From assembly GCA_032358255.1 (NCBI GenBank), contig JAULBX010025231.1, forward strand, positions 1 to 64,000: a stretch of DNA of 64,000 nt, in the 5' to 3' direction. This DNA is from Heterotrichella gracilis (taxonomy: Eukaryota > Sar > Xanthophyceae > Tribonematales > Xanthonemataceae). A model generated the notes under the pieces. It was not told where the DNA came from and searched no databases. It worked only from the letters and a program-made list of their open reading frames with translations. This document shows positions 25,375 to 37,193 of this stretch, piece by piece; the first letter of the stretch is position 1, and every line of letters starts with the position of its first letter. The translations under genes and the position numbers were made by a program.

Positions 25375-25485
25375 CCCAACGGCGCCACCCAAAACCACCA
25401 CATCCTGCTGCTTCTCTCGGGATGCCATGCCCCCAGATGCTGCAACTCCCCCACTGCCCCCCTCACCCACAATCCCCGCCAACCC
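25375..25485 (+). repeat. decayed copy of the first exon of the tail-anchor gene
   Basis: The segment from about 25375 resembles the start of the exon at 25576 (codons for MAPPDTNTTCSSF and then QML) with small indels, about 197 bp upstream. Confidence 0.6.
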
Positions 25486-25575
25486 ACATGGCGCCCACAG
25501 TACCCACTCTCACCCTCACACATTCCCCACTCTCCTCATACATACCCTACCCCCGCAGCCCCCTCCCCACCCCCA

Positions 25576-26817
25576 ATGGCGCCCCCCGACACCAACACCA
25601 CCTGCAGCTCTTTCGATGACCTATCCCTAAGGGCGCGCACCCAGATGCTGCGCGCGCGGTTAGGGTTGGAGGGTATGGAGTCTGCCCTGCGAACCAGCCT
25701 GAATGCAGCGTACCTGGCGCAGTGCAAGGAGATGGAACCCATGCTGAAGGAGCGGGGGAGGAGGTGCGCACTGCGCTTAGTATTTGAGACGTAGGGTTTA
25801 GGGTATATTCATTAGATAGCCATGTGTTGACCACCACAACATCCACCACCACCCACCACCACCCTTCCATACCCACGATGCACAATACCCACGGTGTTTA
25901 TTACACAGTTGATTTAGGGTTTGGGGGGTTGGGGCTTAGGGTTTAGGGTTGACACGTATCGCACCACCCACAGGGTCGGCGTGCAATTGCGAGACACCAT
26001 TTGGTATGCCCTGGCAGCCACCACCCCCACCACCATCCCCGCCGCCACCACCACCACCACCCCATGTTCAGTTGTAAGCTATCAAGAGGTCGCCAGTTCC
26101 AGTGCTGAGCCCTACTCTCCCACCCTAGCCCAACTTGAGCCGCTGCTTTTCCCTGTGCTGACCCCTTTCGTGGAGGGGGTAAGGGAGCCATTCGACGAGG
26201 TGAGAGGGGGGGAAAGGCCTGCTGATGCGCTGCGTTTGGCACGGTATGTATGGTTTCCCTGTATTGCATGTACCAAGGGGTTGCCGGTGCACGGGTTAAA
26301 GGGTGGAAAAAACCCTACTCACTCACCCTACGAGGGGGTAAGGGTGCCACTCGACAAATTAGCAGAATGGACAGAATAATGATGAAAATCATTCGACAAA
26401 GTACCACGTGAGAACCTATTCTCCCCTTTTAAGCTAGCAGGCCAGACGATTAACCACCTGGGGGTTTGCCACACAACTAAACCCTACAGCCTGTAGGTAC
26501 CCTCAACCCAAAGCCTGGCGAGCCCCTTGACCCTATTTTCCTTCCCATTTTGACTTGCAGGCCAGATAGCCAACCCTAAAGCATGAACCCTAAGCCCCAC
26601 TGACCACCCTCCCTCCCCGTCTTTGCTCCCAGGCCAGATGCCAACGCTAAACCCTAAATTATGAACCCTAATCCCTGTTAATCGTCTCCCCACTCTGTTT
26701 CAGATCGCAGGCCAGATGAGCAACCGCCTGGCGATCAGCCACGTGGGCGTGGGGGTGGCGGGGCTGGTGCTGGGGATAATAATAGGGAGGTTTGCGAGGG
26801 GGAGCTCCAGGGGGTGA
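25576..26817 (+). CDS. unrecognised 175-aa protein with C-terminal membrane anchor (3 exons)
   Basis: Exons 25576-25763, 25974-26199 and 26704-26817 join in frame (528 nt, TGA stop). The N-terminal part is likely helical and charged (RARTQMLRARLGLEGMESAL, then KEMEPMLKERGRR). The middle has a threonine/proline-rich stretch (about residues 77-95). The C-terminus has one hydrophobic segment, VGVGVAGLVLGIIIG, followed by RFARGSSRG and stop. This is the form of a tail-anchored protein, whose basic tail would fit an outer mitochondrial, plastid or peroxisomal membrane. I do not recognise the family. Support for a real gene comes from exact phase matching at both introns and from decayed copies of the last exon start near 26434, 26557 and 26626. 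The threonine-rich part of exon 2 could hide a further intron. Confidence 0.55.
26425..26660 (+). repeat. decayed copies of the last-exon start of the tail-anchor gene
   Basis: Three partial copies of the sequence around CAGGCCAGAT (codons for AGQM) lie near 26434, 26557 and 26626, before the real exon at 26704. CCCTAAA motifs separate them. Confidence 0.7.
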
Positions 26818-27945
26818 TGCTTGGGCAGGGGGTCTTTAAATAGGGAATTGCACGCCTCCCTGGGACCGGATTTCGCTCCACCTGGGAGTTGCACATGGTC
26901 TTCGGATTGCGGCGGGCTTTCATCATTATTCTATTGTTATTCTGTGATAGGAATATTGTACAATATTGTACATACTCCCCCTGATGAGGTGGGTATTGAG
27001 ATAATTTGCAAGCGCAGGGGCTGGCGCTTGAACAGGGGAGTAAAATGGGATTGTTTATAGTCCCCCTGGCTTAGATGGATAGTAAGGCGCTTACGTAATT
27101 CCGGTGATTTATCATAAGGGCTCTCACTGAACAATGGAGCTGTGCAAGAGGGCAGGGGTGCAAGGCATTTCCGTTTCATTGGCGCCAATGACTGGCAGCA
27201 AAAGGAGAATGACTTGCACACGCTTCATGCAGTACGTCTATTCTTTTGCCTACGCAAGTCCACGTTTTTTGTAGCACTGTGCACCACATTTGGTCTGCGA
27301 TGTATTTGCAATGTATGATTCACCAGGCCCTAGAAAAAACGATTTATTTGTGGTGGGACTGTGGCTGGGGTGTATGTTTAGGGGGGTTCGTATGACGGCA
27401 GGGCTGCATTGAAGGCCATCACCATGATGTCAAACAATATTTAGTTAATTGCATGTATGCATTCCAGCAATACAGCCAGATCAACAATCATATCTGCAGT
27501 TAGACTTGCACATACGGCGCCACCCATCTCTTTCCTTGCACTGTTTGAACCACCTGTGGATCCCACGCAACTTGAGGTCTTGTTGGAGAACAATATGCAA
27601 TTTTGTAATAACTAATAGCTTCACACACTTCCAAACGACCCGGGGTATATATGTGGCACATTTTTAACTCCCACAACCTGTTTGAATGGCACTCAGTGGC
27701 TGGTTTTCAGGTTGCCAGCTTTCGCTGGGCGCTGTAGGGTGTAGGGTTTTGCTTAGGGTGACTTTTGTACAGGCCTAGACAGGACTGCCTATTCATCACC
27801 ATACAACACACACAAGGTGGCGCAACCTCGAGCTCGTTACAAGCTTCATTGGAACCTCGTTAACTTGGTACGCAACACTGCCCTATATGAAGCGTGCGCC
27901 CTACTAGTCCAGCTTTGCATGTGGGTACTCCCAGCCTGTTCGCAA
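26818..27945. other. spacer between tail-anchor gene and Patched copy 2
   Basis: No gene seen. A near-palindromic AATATTGTACAATATT is at 26951-26966. The 3' untranslated region of the upstream gene must be within the first few hundred bases. Confidence 0.4.
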
Positions 27946-27949
27946 ACCC

Positions 27950-28350
27950 CAGGCTGGACGCCTCTCGAGCCCTCCGGAGGCCACCCCCCACCTTGTAAGG
28001 GTTCGAGCACCCTGGAACTAACCCACCGAGGTTTTTCTTCAGCTGCAGTGGTAAGTAGCTGCACGGTTTCGTTGACGCATCCGGATTTAAACGTACGTGC
28101 TCCCCTGGAGGTGGGCTCGGGGGCAGTTGAGTAGCAAGTGCAGTTCGGCTTGCGCCCACCGCATACGTAAGTCGTCCTGTCGCGCTGTTTAGTCTGAAGT
28201 AGGTCGCGGGTGTATATATGCGGGTACCGGCTGGGGAGGGCGGTTCGAACCCGGGTGCGACGGGGCCATTCCGGGTTGAAAAACCGCATCCATGTGACAG
28301 ACTAGCCAGACTGTGCTGGCGGGAACTCCCATCCAAGCAGCGCTTCACTG
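27950..28350 (-). repeat. conserved 5' flank element of Patched copy 2
   Basis: The reverse complement aligns with 11715-12115. It holds TATATAT (28213-28219) and a perfect 10-base palindrome GGTTCGAACC (28242-28251). That palindrome equals the tRNA B-box core, but no matching A-box or cloverleaf could be drawn. The element reads antisense to the Patched gene, as at copy 1. Confidence 0.65.
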
Positions 28351-28924
28351 TGCACGGTGGTGTGGGGTGCGTGTTAGGTTTCTTAAGCAAAGCGATATCC
28401 GGACTGCCTTGCTGTTTACGCCTGACGGCGTCGGAGGCGCATATATGTAAGACCTGCTATGGCACATCAGGCATGGTCATTCCCCTTCCACAGCGCAGAA
28501 AGCGAGGGCGGGCGCAGATTGCGAGCGCAGAATGCGAGTGCCCCGTTTTGAATTGCTATGGGCTGGACAACGCCAGTGCTGCCTAGTGCACAACCCCTCA
28601 CCTGGCCTGCGCTGGTGCTGGGCATCTACCCTGTTATACAGATCCTTCGTTCGCCCTCCACAGGCCTCCACATGGTCTAGTCACCATGCCGGAAGTTCCA
28701 GACTAGGTACTCCTGTTTGCCCCCCGGCACCCCATCGAACCACGGAACTGACACACTCCTCACAATACAGCCAGCAGCTCTTTTGTAACCTATCCACTGC
28801 CTGCACACCACACCACCCCAATACAGCAACGTCACCCCACCACCTCAGATACCCTTCCCTAGGGTGTCTGACCCGGGCCCCCCTTTTCCCCGCCTCCCCT
28901 GTACAATCCCACCCCCCACATGCA

Positions 28925-31900
28925 ATGGGTTTTCGGGAGGCGTGCAAGGGGGTGTGGACGGGGTACCTAGGGGGGATGGCGCGCGTGGTGGCGATCATCG
29001 CAAGGGGGATGGGAGGGCTGGGCGCCTTGACAGCCCGCAGGCCCAAGACTGTGGTGTGCATCAGCCTGGTGGCGGCCCTGGCGTGCGGGCTAGGGTTTCT
29101 CACCTTCCAGACTGAGAACAACTCTGACAAGCTGTGGTGAGTGGGGTGCATTCCATTAAATTCTTCTATATTGCATGCCCTACACCCTAAGCTATAAATC
29201 CTACACAAATGGAGAACCATGCCTAGGCTAACTACACACACGTCATGGTGTTGACCTCGCCTTATTTCAGGATCGTACCATCCAGAAAATAAAACCCTTT
29301 TTCAAGATACCAGAATCCCAACAAAACTCTGCATGGGATTCACAGGTTCACAGACTCACAGGGTTAAATCCCACCGATCCCGTTGAAACCCTGTTATTTG
29401 CTATATTTGTGCAGGTTTCCCCAAAACTCCCAAGCGTTCATGGATAAGGACTGGGTGGAAGCTAATTTTGGTGCATCAGCGGGCTTTGCCCAGGTTTTGG
29501 CGACTGTCACACCAGCTTACTTGGCAACCTATGGGAACAACGCCATCCAGCTACCGGTGAGTGGTGCTGCGCCCTAAACCCTGATGCATAAACCCTAAAC
29601 CCTAAACCCCGAACCTACATAACCTAAATGACAAAAGAAACAAACAGAGGTCCAAAACCTGAACCACACTGGGTAATCTGTCAATCAGTGACAACAGGTT
29701 GCAGGTCATATGGGAGCTGTTTCAGCTGGACGCGAACGCTTCCGATTGCTTTAGACTGCATGCGATCATACACAATTGCCTATGATCACATCTGATCCCA
29801 CGTGGGCATTGGGCAGGTCACTTGAGAGCTGTTCCAGCTGGATCTCGATGTGCACAACCAATGGATCAAACAATCATTATTAATCCAGCATCATCAAAAA
29901 TGATTGCATCCGATTGCATGTGATTCAGGTCACATGGGAGCTGTTTCAGCTGGACGCCGCTGTGCGGGGCGTGGTGGGGATCTACCAGGGGGTAAATTAC
30001 ACGTATGCAGACCTGTGCTACAAGGGGGCTAATGGATTGTGCAGCCAGTTTGGGTGCGTGGCAAACCCTGAACCACAAATTCCAATATGGGTGCGTGGTC
30101 AACCTTCAAATTACTCTAAACCCTAAACAGCAGCAGTGCAAAGATATATGATGTGTGTCCGATGTTGGTGCGTTGTAGCACCCCAGTAGGGTTTGGGTTT
30201 TGGCAATACCATGCAGCTGACCGTGGAAGCCAATGCTCTCGCCTTTAAGGAGGACCCCACTCCACTCACTATTGAAGCCCTACCTCCCACCCCAGGTTCT
30301 TCAACTATTGGAACATGTCCTTCCCCTCCTACCTGGCCAGCATGGGAGGGTCAGCCACAAACCCTACCCAGGGTAATGCCACGCAGCTGATCGTGGATGT
30401 GAATGCGCTCACATTCCCAGACGGGTCTGCAGCCAATGCGCTTACTATCTTTCGAGGGGTAACTGTCACTTCAGACCCGGTGGCGCTGGTGACTGCACAG
30501 GTAAGGAAAAAAAAAGTTTTTAGATTTTAGGTTTCGCTTGACATTACTTTCAAGGAGCCAGTCCAAGTAGTCCAAGCTCAAAACAACTGAAATTGACTAC
30601 AAAAGGTTGATGTTATACGGGATTCCTTTTGTCTTCTATTTCTTTCTTCTAACCTGACAACTTGCTATCTTTACTTTCAAGACCAGTGGCGCTGGCAGCT
30701 GTGCAGGTGATTGCGGTCGACTACGCCCTTGATTCAGCCTTCTCCAAAGATGTGCGAGATGCATGGTGAGTGAGTGGGTGAATGGGGCACAGCGCCTAGG
30801 GATTGAACACTGGGTCTGGAGGCATTTGTCCACCCATATGGTGGATATATGTGTTAGGGTTTGTGGCCCTCATGGAAAACCCTACACCCAGTGGCTTGCA
30901 CCCAGATACCCTTGTCTTAGATACGATGGCTCTGGACCTCATGGAAAACAATCAGAAATGAAATATAGTGTATACCCATGTACCCTTATACCCTTGTCTA
31001 CATACCCTTGTCTATATACCCTTGTACCCTGATACCCTGATACCCTTGTTTACAGGTATGATAGCTTTCTGGACCTCATGGAAAACTACAATGACAACAC
31101 CACCTACACCACGCTGCCAGCAATCGGATTACATCTGCGACAAGTCGTTGGCTGATGAAGTTGGCCGATCGGTCTCGGCTGATCTGTACCTGATCGCAAT
31201 CGCTGTGGTCATATTCGTGCTGCTGGCAGTGCTCTTCCTGTCAAAGTGAGCAAAACCCTAGCCAAAACCCTCCATTCGCATGATGCACAACAGCACTGAC
31301 AACCGTTTGGCTTGCGCAGCCCGCAACTTTTTGCTTTTGTTGCAGACCTGCCCTCTAGCAATGCTTGTAGATCCAGATGCGAATGCCATGTCAGACTTTT
31401 GCCTTGGATTCCACCACATATTTTCATGGCTTTTAATCGCTTTCAGCCTACAAAACAGCAATACTATGATTGGGCCGTTGTCTGCCCGCGTTTTTTGCAG
31501 GGCTGATGCTGTGCTCACCCGATCCATCCTGGCCCTTCTGGGCATGGCTGGTGCAGCAGCTGTGCGTATCTACAGGTTATATAAAGTGTGAACATGCTGC
31601 AAAATAGCAGGGCAAAGCTACGCTTACCCAATACTACGAGGGTAACGAGGGGCAGATTCTGTGCTTACATAATGCTGTGCTGGGCTTATGGTTGTTGATG
31701 TTTGCAGGGCCGATGCAGTGCTCACCAGATCCAGCCTGGCACTGCTTGGCATGGTCAGTGCTGTGCTGGCGCTGGTGGTGGGGTATGGACTGTCCATGGC
31801 TTTCGGGGTGCCTTTCACCACAATGCAGCAGGTGCGCTGGTAACAAAAACCCTGGCCAGGGTATCACGGTATTACCCCAAATACCTGTCTGCGTTTCCTG

Positions 31901-34900
31901 CTGCTGCAGTTGGCCATGCCATGCTGCTGGTAGGACAAGATATGTCCCACCTCGCATTGCCCTACATTTGCGCCAAATTTGAAGCCCGCGCCATGATTTG
32001 CTGGCCCACTCCCTCCCCTCTTTTACCCGCCTGCAGACCCTCCCCTACATCCTATTCGGTGTGGCAGTGGATGTGATGTTCATACTTGTGAAGGCATATG
32101 ACAATCTTCAAGAAGACCATCCTAAAATCGTGGATAGGATCGACCAGTTCCGCCATCTCATGGCCACCGCTGGTCTATCAGTGGCGGTGACATTGGCGGC
32201 TTCCACCCTTGCGTTTGCACTGGGGACCATTTCCGAGTGAGTAGAAGTGGAATTCAAGGTGTGGGGTTTAGGGTTTAGGGTTTAGGGTTTGGGAAATCCG
32301 TTTGTCATCATGACCACCTCTTTGTGGGGTTGCTAGCAGGGACTTCGTGACAACTCTGAACCCTAAACCCTGCTCCCTACACCCTAAAGACCCCCACAGG
32401 CTCCATTGTATCGCCCCCTGATTTCCACCCCTCTTTGTCTCTTTCACAGGCTGCCCTCCATCACCTGCTTTGCATTCTACGCCACCCTATCCACCATTGG
32501 TGCATTTGCCATCATGAGCACTTATTTCCTGGGTCTGAATGTGAACCTTTAACCCTAAACCACAACAAAACAATGGCAGGCTCCCTTTAATATCACATGT
32601 TGCCGCTCTCTTCTTCTTTCACAGGCTTCCCTCCATCACCTACTTTGCAATCTACGACACCCTGTCAACCATCGGTGTCTTTCTCGTCATGAGCACTTTC
32701 TTCCTGGGGCTGCTGGTAATGAATGAGAACAGGGCGCAAGCGGGACGCTGGGACCTCCTGTGCTGCGTCACTTCCCGCAGGGCAAGGGGAGCAGAGGGAA
32801 CGCAAACAGAGGTAGGGGGGACCCCAAACCAAGAAAGGGAAAACAAACTTGTACCCACATGTACAGCAAAAATGTGGCTAGCTTTTGCAACCCTTTATCC
32901 GTTAAATCACGTGTATTTTGGGGCTGCTGGTGTCGCCAGGCTGATGGCACCTAAACCCAAACCCTAAACCTAAACCCTACACTCGTTGCAGGACCCTACT
33001 TCCTTTCCCGCCAAGAAACCCTTCTCAGTGGCAGCCTCTGTGCGCACATTTTTCGGCCGCTATTACGCCCCCCTGGTGACCAACAAATTTGCCAAGGGCC
33101 TAATTCTGCTGGCCTTTGCTGCCTTTGTGGCGGTCAGCCTGGTTGGAATTTCCATCTGGAGGAGGGTCAGCCCATTGGCCCCCGATGACTCCTACCTGCA
33201 GCCCTATTCCAAGCTGGTCAAGGTGCGGTGCAAAACCCTAATAAAAACCCTAAATGAAACCCTAAATAATGGATTTGGCTCCCTAACGATAGAATTTTCA
33301 ACCCTGTTCCAAATTCACAACATCGAATAATAACTCGTAGCCCCTAGACTAATTTTGCAAACCGTACAATAACGCTATATGTGCACACCATTCAGTCAAT
33401 CCACAGTTGTTGTATTTTGCCTTCTCCTCTCTCACAAGCCACCTTCGATCAGCAAGTGGGAGATGACCTGGATCTCTACTATCGCAACATCGACCAATCA
33501 GACCCCCTACAACCCTGATTCCAACTCGCAAGCACTGGTTCCTAGCTTCCCAAACTAAAGTATGCACCTCAACGCTATATATGTTTGTCAATCCACTAGT
33601 TTTTCTAGAAACAATTTGTGTTTTCTTCTCCTGCAGGCCACCTTCGATCAGCAAGTGGGAGATGACCTGGATCTCTACTATCGCAACACCAACCAATCAG
33701 ACCCCCTACAGCCCTGTTTCCAACTCGCAAGCACTGGTTCCTAGCTCCCAGACTAAAGCATGCACCTCAACGCTATATATGTTTGTCAATCTACTAGTCT
33801 TTCAAGAGACAGGTTGTGTATTCCTCTCCTGCAGGCCACCTTCGATCAGCAAGTGGGCGATGACCTGGATCTCTACTATCGCAACATCGACCAATCAGAC
33901 CCCCTGCAGCAAGCCCACATGATCGACGCGCTCAACGCCACGGTCGCAAACCCCTACCTCAACAAAACCCTGTCAGCCTTCCAGGGTAACTGGCTGCTGG
34001 AGTTCATCGGCTGGGTGCAAACCAATGCAACTGAGGTTCAGATGACCGGGGATGGGTGCTACAACCCCTATCTTGATGTCCCCTTGGCTTCGAATAACGT
34101 TCCCGTTGCCTCCCTTGCCTACCCGGTGGAAATCAAGGGATGCGTGCCCAAAGGTGCATTCCCCGCGCTTTTCAACGAGGTAGGGATCTGCCAGAACCCT
34201 CAAATAATGCATTTAAACCCTAAATACAAACCCTTTGAACCCTACACATAAACCCTTGTACTGCTGTCAAGGAGGCACTTTAATGCATTCATCCCGGAGT
34301 CTAGCGATAAGCCATGTACATCCCAGGAAACCCTATACACAACCGCTTGTGGCCAGGTGGCACTTGCATTTAGACATTTGAATTTAGTACTATATACAAA
34401 TGAAGCTGCTATAAAAGGCAGGTCCACACTAGACGACCATCAGGATTCTTCACACGCCATGCACAGACACCGCATATCAGCCCTCCACCTGCCAACACCC
34501 CCGCCTTAACCTGGTTTTGCAGTGGATTTCCCTCCCCTCTTTCGTGAACTACAACAACGACCTGGTGCGTGACAACACCACCGGGGTCATCCTGGCCTCG
34601 CGGGTTTCAGTGGTGCTGATGGCATCCATGGGCCAGGGGTCGTTTGCTAGGAGGGCACTGGAGGCTGTGAGGTGAGGGCGGCAATGACATCCACATCAGG
34701 GCTCATTTTACGCTGTATGTTGCAAGGAATTGCCATCTGTCATAATACCTAAGAGCAAAAAAAGGGGGGGGCGGGGGGGATAGTACCTGAAGAACAAAAA
34801 TTACACATGTGAGATGTATCAGAGCCTTTGTCTGAAATGCAACCTTGGAGGTAGCAGAGGTGCTGGTGGCAGTCTAGAATATATACATGAACAGCTAAAT

Positions 34901-37193
34901 ATTCATCCGAATTTTTTTATCCCCGAAGGGGTAAAAAAATTTGATTGGGGGGGGAATCGACCTACCAGTTCAGCCTAAAAAATTAATGAAAGTTGTCGCC
35001 CATTAAGCCGAATCGGTGAAGCCGGCGAAAGTGAAGCCGGGCCAGGCCAAACGTGGTGAATCTGAAGGTCCATGTGCGAGAGCATGTGAGACACATGAGA
35101 CAGCATGTGAGACACGTGAGATCACAAACAAAGGCATCGATTATATTAGATATTGTATTCACATGTGCCAGTGTTGCTGCTACGAGGCACCACACAGCCA
35201 CATGTTGAAACCTAGTGTGTTGCTACAAGGTACAACACCGGCACCACCATGCCAGCACCTGCCATATGCCCCTAGGATCTGCTCATATGAGCCCATGTCA
35301 GATCACGGCCGCATAGTGCGTGCATAGTGCCGTTCCGATACATTTCTCAGGCTTATCCACGAACGCAACGTGTATAGACGAGCGTGCTGTATTGCAGCAG
35401 ACGTGTTTATTGTGGTACTGCTTTCATGTAAAGTTGGCAGAGTCCTATTCCTCATATAGACGACGACCGGTTCAGTGTTTGCGAGGTGCATGGCATATGC
35501 ATGCATAACGGCGAAAACGTACGCGACGGCTGTATTCTTCACAAATGTTGCACAATAAGTATCACTAGTGCCCGAAAACTGCTTCACAACGTGTTTGGTA
35601 CTTTTTTTAACCAAACCAAACCAGACAGAAAAAAATTCGACCGGGAGGCCACGACCCCGTATTTAATGTGTGATACATGAATGTTGCCGGCGGCACCCAG
35701 GGGTCAATCAAATAGGAGAGCGCTTTGCTTCTTGTCTTCTTTAGGACCTTGATGTTGCCGTGTGACCTCTGTGTGAACTGCTAACCCTAAACCGTAAACC
35801 CTAAACCCTAACCCTAAACCCTAAACCTTCTCCTTTCAGTCTTTCTGCTTTGTTTTCGATAGTGCTCCTCCTCCATCTGCACAATTCCTTCTCAGGAGAG
35901 CGCTGCAGGTGAGGTAGGTGAGGGTCTGCAATTTTTTACACATGCCAGCCCGATATGTAGCCAATGCCTGATCAGCTGGAACCTTTATCACCTCTGCCCA
36001 ATACCCTTGGCGCCTAATATACCGAACGCCGTAACGTCACAACATAATCCCTACAGTTTTATCCCGAAAAGCCTCAAATGCTGCCATATATGTGTCCACT
36101 GCAGGGGGGTGGAAGACAGTGTGAACAGCAACATTTTTGAGGAGGAGAATGACGCCATCGACAAGGGGGCAAACGTGACCTACCCTGGCGAGGATGTCTT
36201 CTTTGTGTACAACGGTAATAGAACCCCCTTTGTGGAAAATGTGGTGCATTTCTCCCATCAAAATATCACCAATAACAGCACGAGATTGCATTTTATAATC
36301 ATGCTTAGATGACATGGACCACTGGATATTCCCTCGTCCCCTGCACACGTAACCTCATATGCTTCCACATATGTGCAGACCATTTTGTGCCCCCACCCCC
36401 TGCACATGTGCAGGTAACCTCATTTACGCAGAGGGCGACCAGGTGCTGCGGTGGATGGCAGGGGAGTACGTCATATTTGCGGTGGCGGGTGTGGGGGTGG
36501 TGATGCTGGTGATGCTGGTGCACCCCTTGACCACTGTACTCATGATGGCGGCGGTGACATCTATGGATCTGTTCCTCTTTGGGGAGATGTGGATACTGGG
36601 CATACGATTCAACCAGGTGAGAAGAAAGATGGGACACAGGGTGAGAGCGTAGATGACACTGGGAGACGGCATCTGCACTGGAAAATTCTAACACAAAATG
36701 AAAATGTGGTTTCTTGAAAAAAATAACGCAAAACCCTATTCTCCCGCAGGTGTCCCTCATCAACATGATCATGGCCACAGGCCTGGCGGTCGACTACTCG
36801 GTCTACTTTGCACAAAAGTTCATGATGACTCCTGGCGATGGCACCCGCAATGGCCGCACCTCCACTGCCCTTGTAGAGACTGGGTCCGCTGTCTTCCTGG
36901 GTGGAGTGACCGCCTTATTGGGCACCATCCCCCTTGCGTTTGCCTCCTCGGCCATCCTGCGCACCTTTTTCAAGCTGCTGTTTGGCACCATTGTTTTTGC
37001 GCTGCTGGTGGGGTTGATGGTGATGCCGGTGGTTTATTCGCTGGTGGGACCCCAGCCCCTGGCAGTGAATGGCGTGGTGATTGAGGGCATGCATGGAAGC
37101 CAAGGGGTGGTGCTGGCGCAGGGGGTGGACGAGAAAGGGGAAAAAGGGGGGAGGGAAACAGGCAAGGATCAGGCGGCAGACGTTGCGTTATAA
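28925..37193 (+). CDS. Patched/NPC1-like RND protein, copy 2 (15 exons, frameshifted; possible pseudogene)
   Basis: Exons: 28925-29136, 29415-29556, 29929-30053, 30296-30500, 30707-30765, 31056-31245, 31708-31831, 32037-32236, 32625-32811, 32992-33222, 33835-34179, 34523-34671, 36105-36214, 36414-36616, 36750-37193. Exon sizes equal those of copy 1 except exon 1, exon 6 (+10), exon 10 (-9), the fused exon 11 and the last exon. TM4 GVAVD and TM10 GLAVD are kept, and the last exon is nearly identical to copy 1 up to the tail. A 10-bp insertion at 31117-31126 shifts the frame and leads to TGA at 31153-31155, after about 280 codons. Without it the protein would be 971 aa. The high conservation of all other exons and splice sites means the break is recent, or an assembly error, or the gene is young and dying. 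Confidence 0.8.
29695..29855 (+). repeat. two decayed copies of exon 3 start, Patched copy 2
   Basis: Blocks near 29700-29740 and 29810-29855 repeat the start of exon 3 (WELFQLDA codons with acceptor). The spacing to the real exon is about 115-120 bp per step. The same triplication is present in copy 1. Confidence 0.85.
31490..31575 (+). repeat. decoy copy of exon 7, Patched copy 2
   Basis: The block repeats the acceptor and start of exon 7 (ADAVLTRSSLALLGM) about 207 bp before the real exon at 31708. Its acceptor TTTTTTGCAG is intact, and the frame stays open for about 20 codons. Confidence 0.8.
32440..32550 (+). repeat. decayed copy of exon 9, Patched copy 2
   Basis: It repeats the first half of exon 9 (LPSITYFAIYATLSTIG) with an intact CACAG acceptor, about 175 bp before the real exon. 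Confidence 0.85.
33430..33755 (+). repeat. two truncated copies of exon 11 start, Patched copy 2
   Basis: Copies begin near 33438 and 33637; the real exon begins at 33835. The roughly 200-bp units are very similar and hold the acceptor and codons for FDQQVGDDLDLYYRN, followed by the same unique tail that ends in CACTGGTTCCTAGC. They are younger than most other edge copies. Confidence 0.9.
34910..34941. repeat. inverted repeat (hairpin) in the inserted intron segment
   Basis: The left arm AATTTTTTTATCCCC pairs with the right arm GGGGTAAAAAAATT around a GAA loop, with one unpaired base. It could mark the end of a mobile element. Confidence 0.7.
35781..35827. repeat. interstitial telomere-like tract
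   Basis: Seven near-consecutive units of CCCTAAA or close variants lie inside intron 13 of Patched copy 2. Shorter tracts occur at 32263-32291, 47529-47552 and 54682-54706, and single units are scattered throughout. Confidence 0.85.

Larger units (their letters stand above)
34672..36104 (+). other. expanded intron 13 of Patched copy 2
   Basis: This intron is 1433 bp against 291 bp (4072-4362) in copy 1. About 1.1 kb of unique sequence is inserted between roughly 34690 and 35850. It holds a G-rich run at 34766-34779, a hairpin at 34910-34941 and a telomere-like tract at 35781-35827. No coding capacity for a transposase is seen. Confidence 0.6.

Noticed and set aside
25048-25794. 248-residue open frame and overlapping long frames on both strands
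   Set aside because: Only the last part (from 25576) is supported by splicing and by a repeated exon edge. The earlier part is Pro/Thr/Ser-rich because of C-rich DNA and is open in several frames.
28200-28275. tRNA gene suggested by GGTTCGAACC
   Set aside because: No A-box at the right distance, no acceptor stem and no anticodon arm could be drawn, and the palindrome is not kept in the partner element at 11.8 kb.
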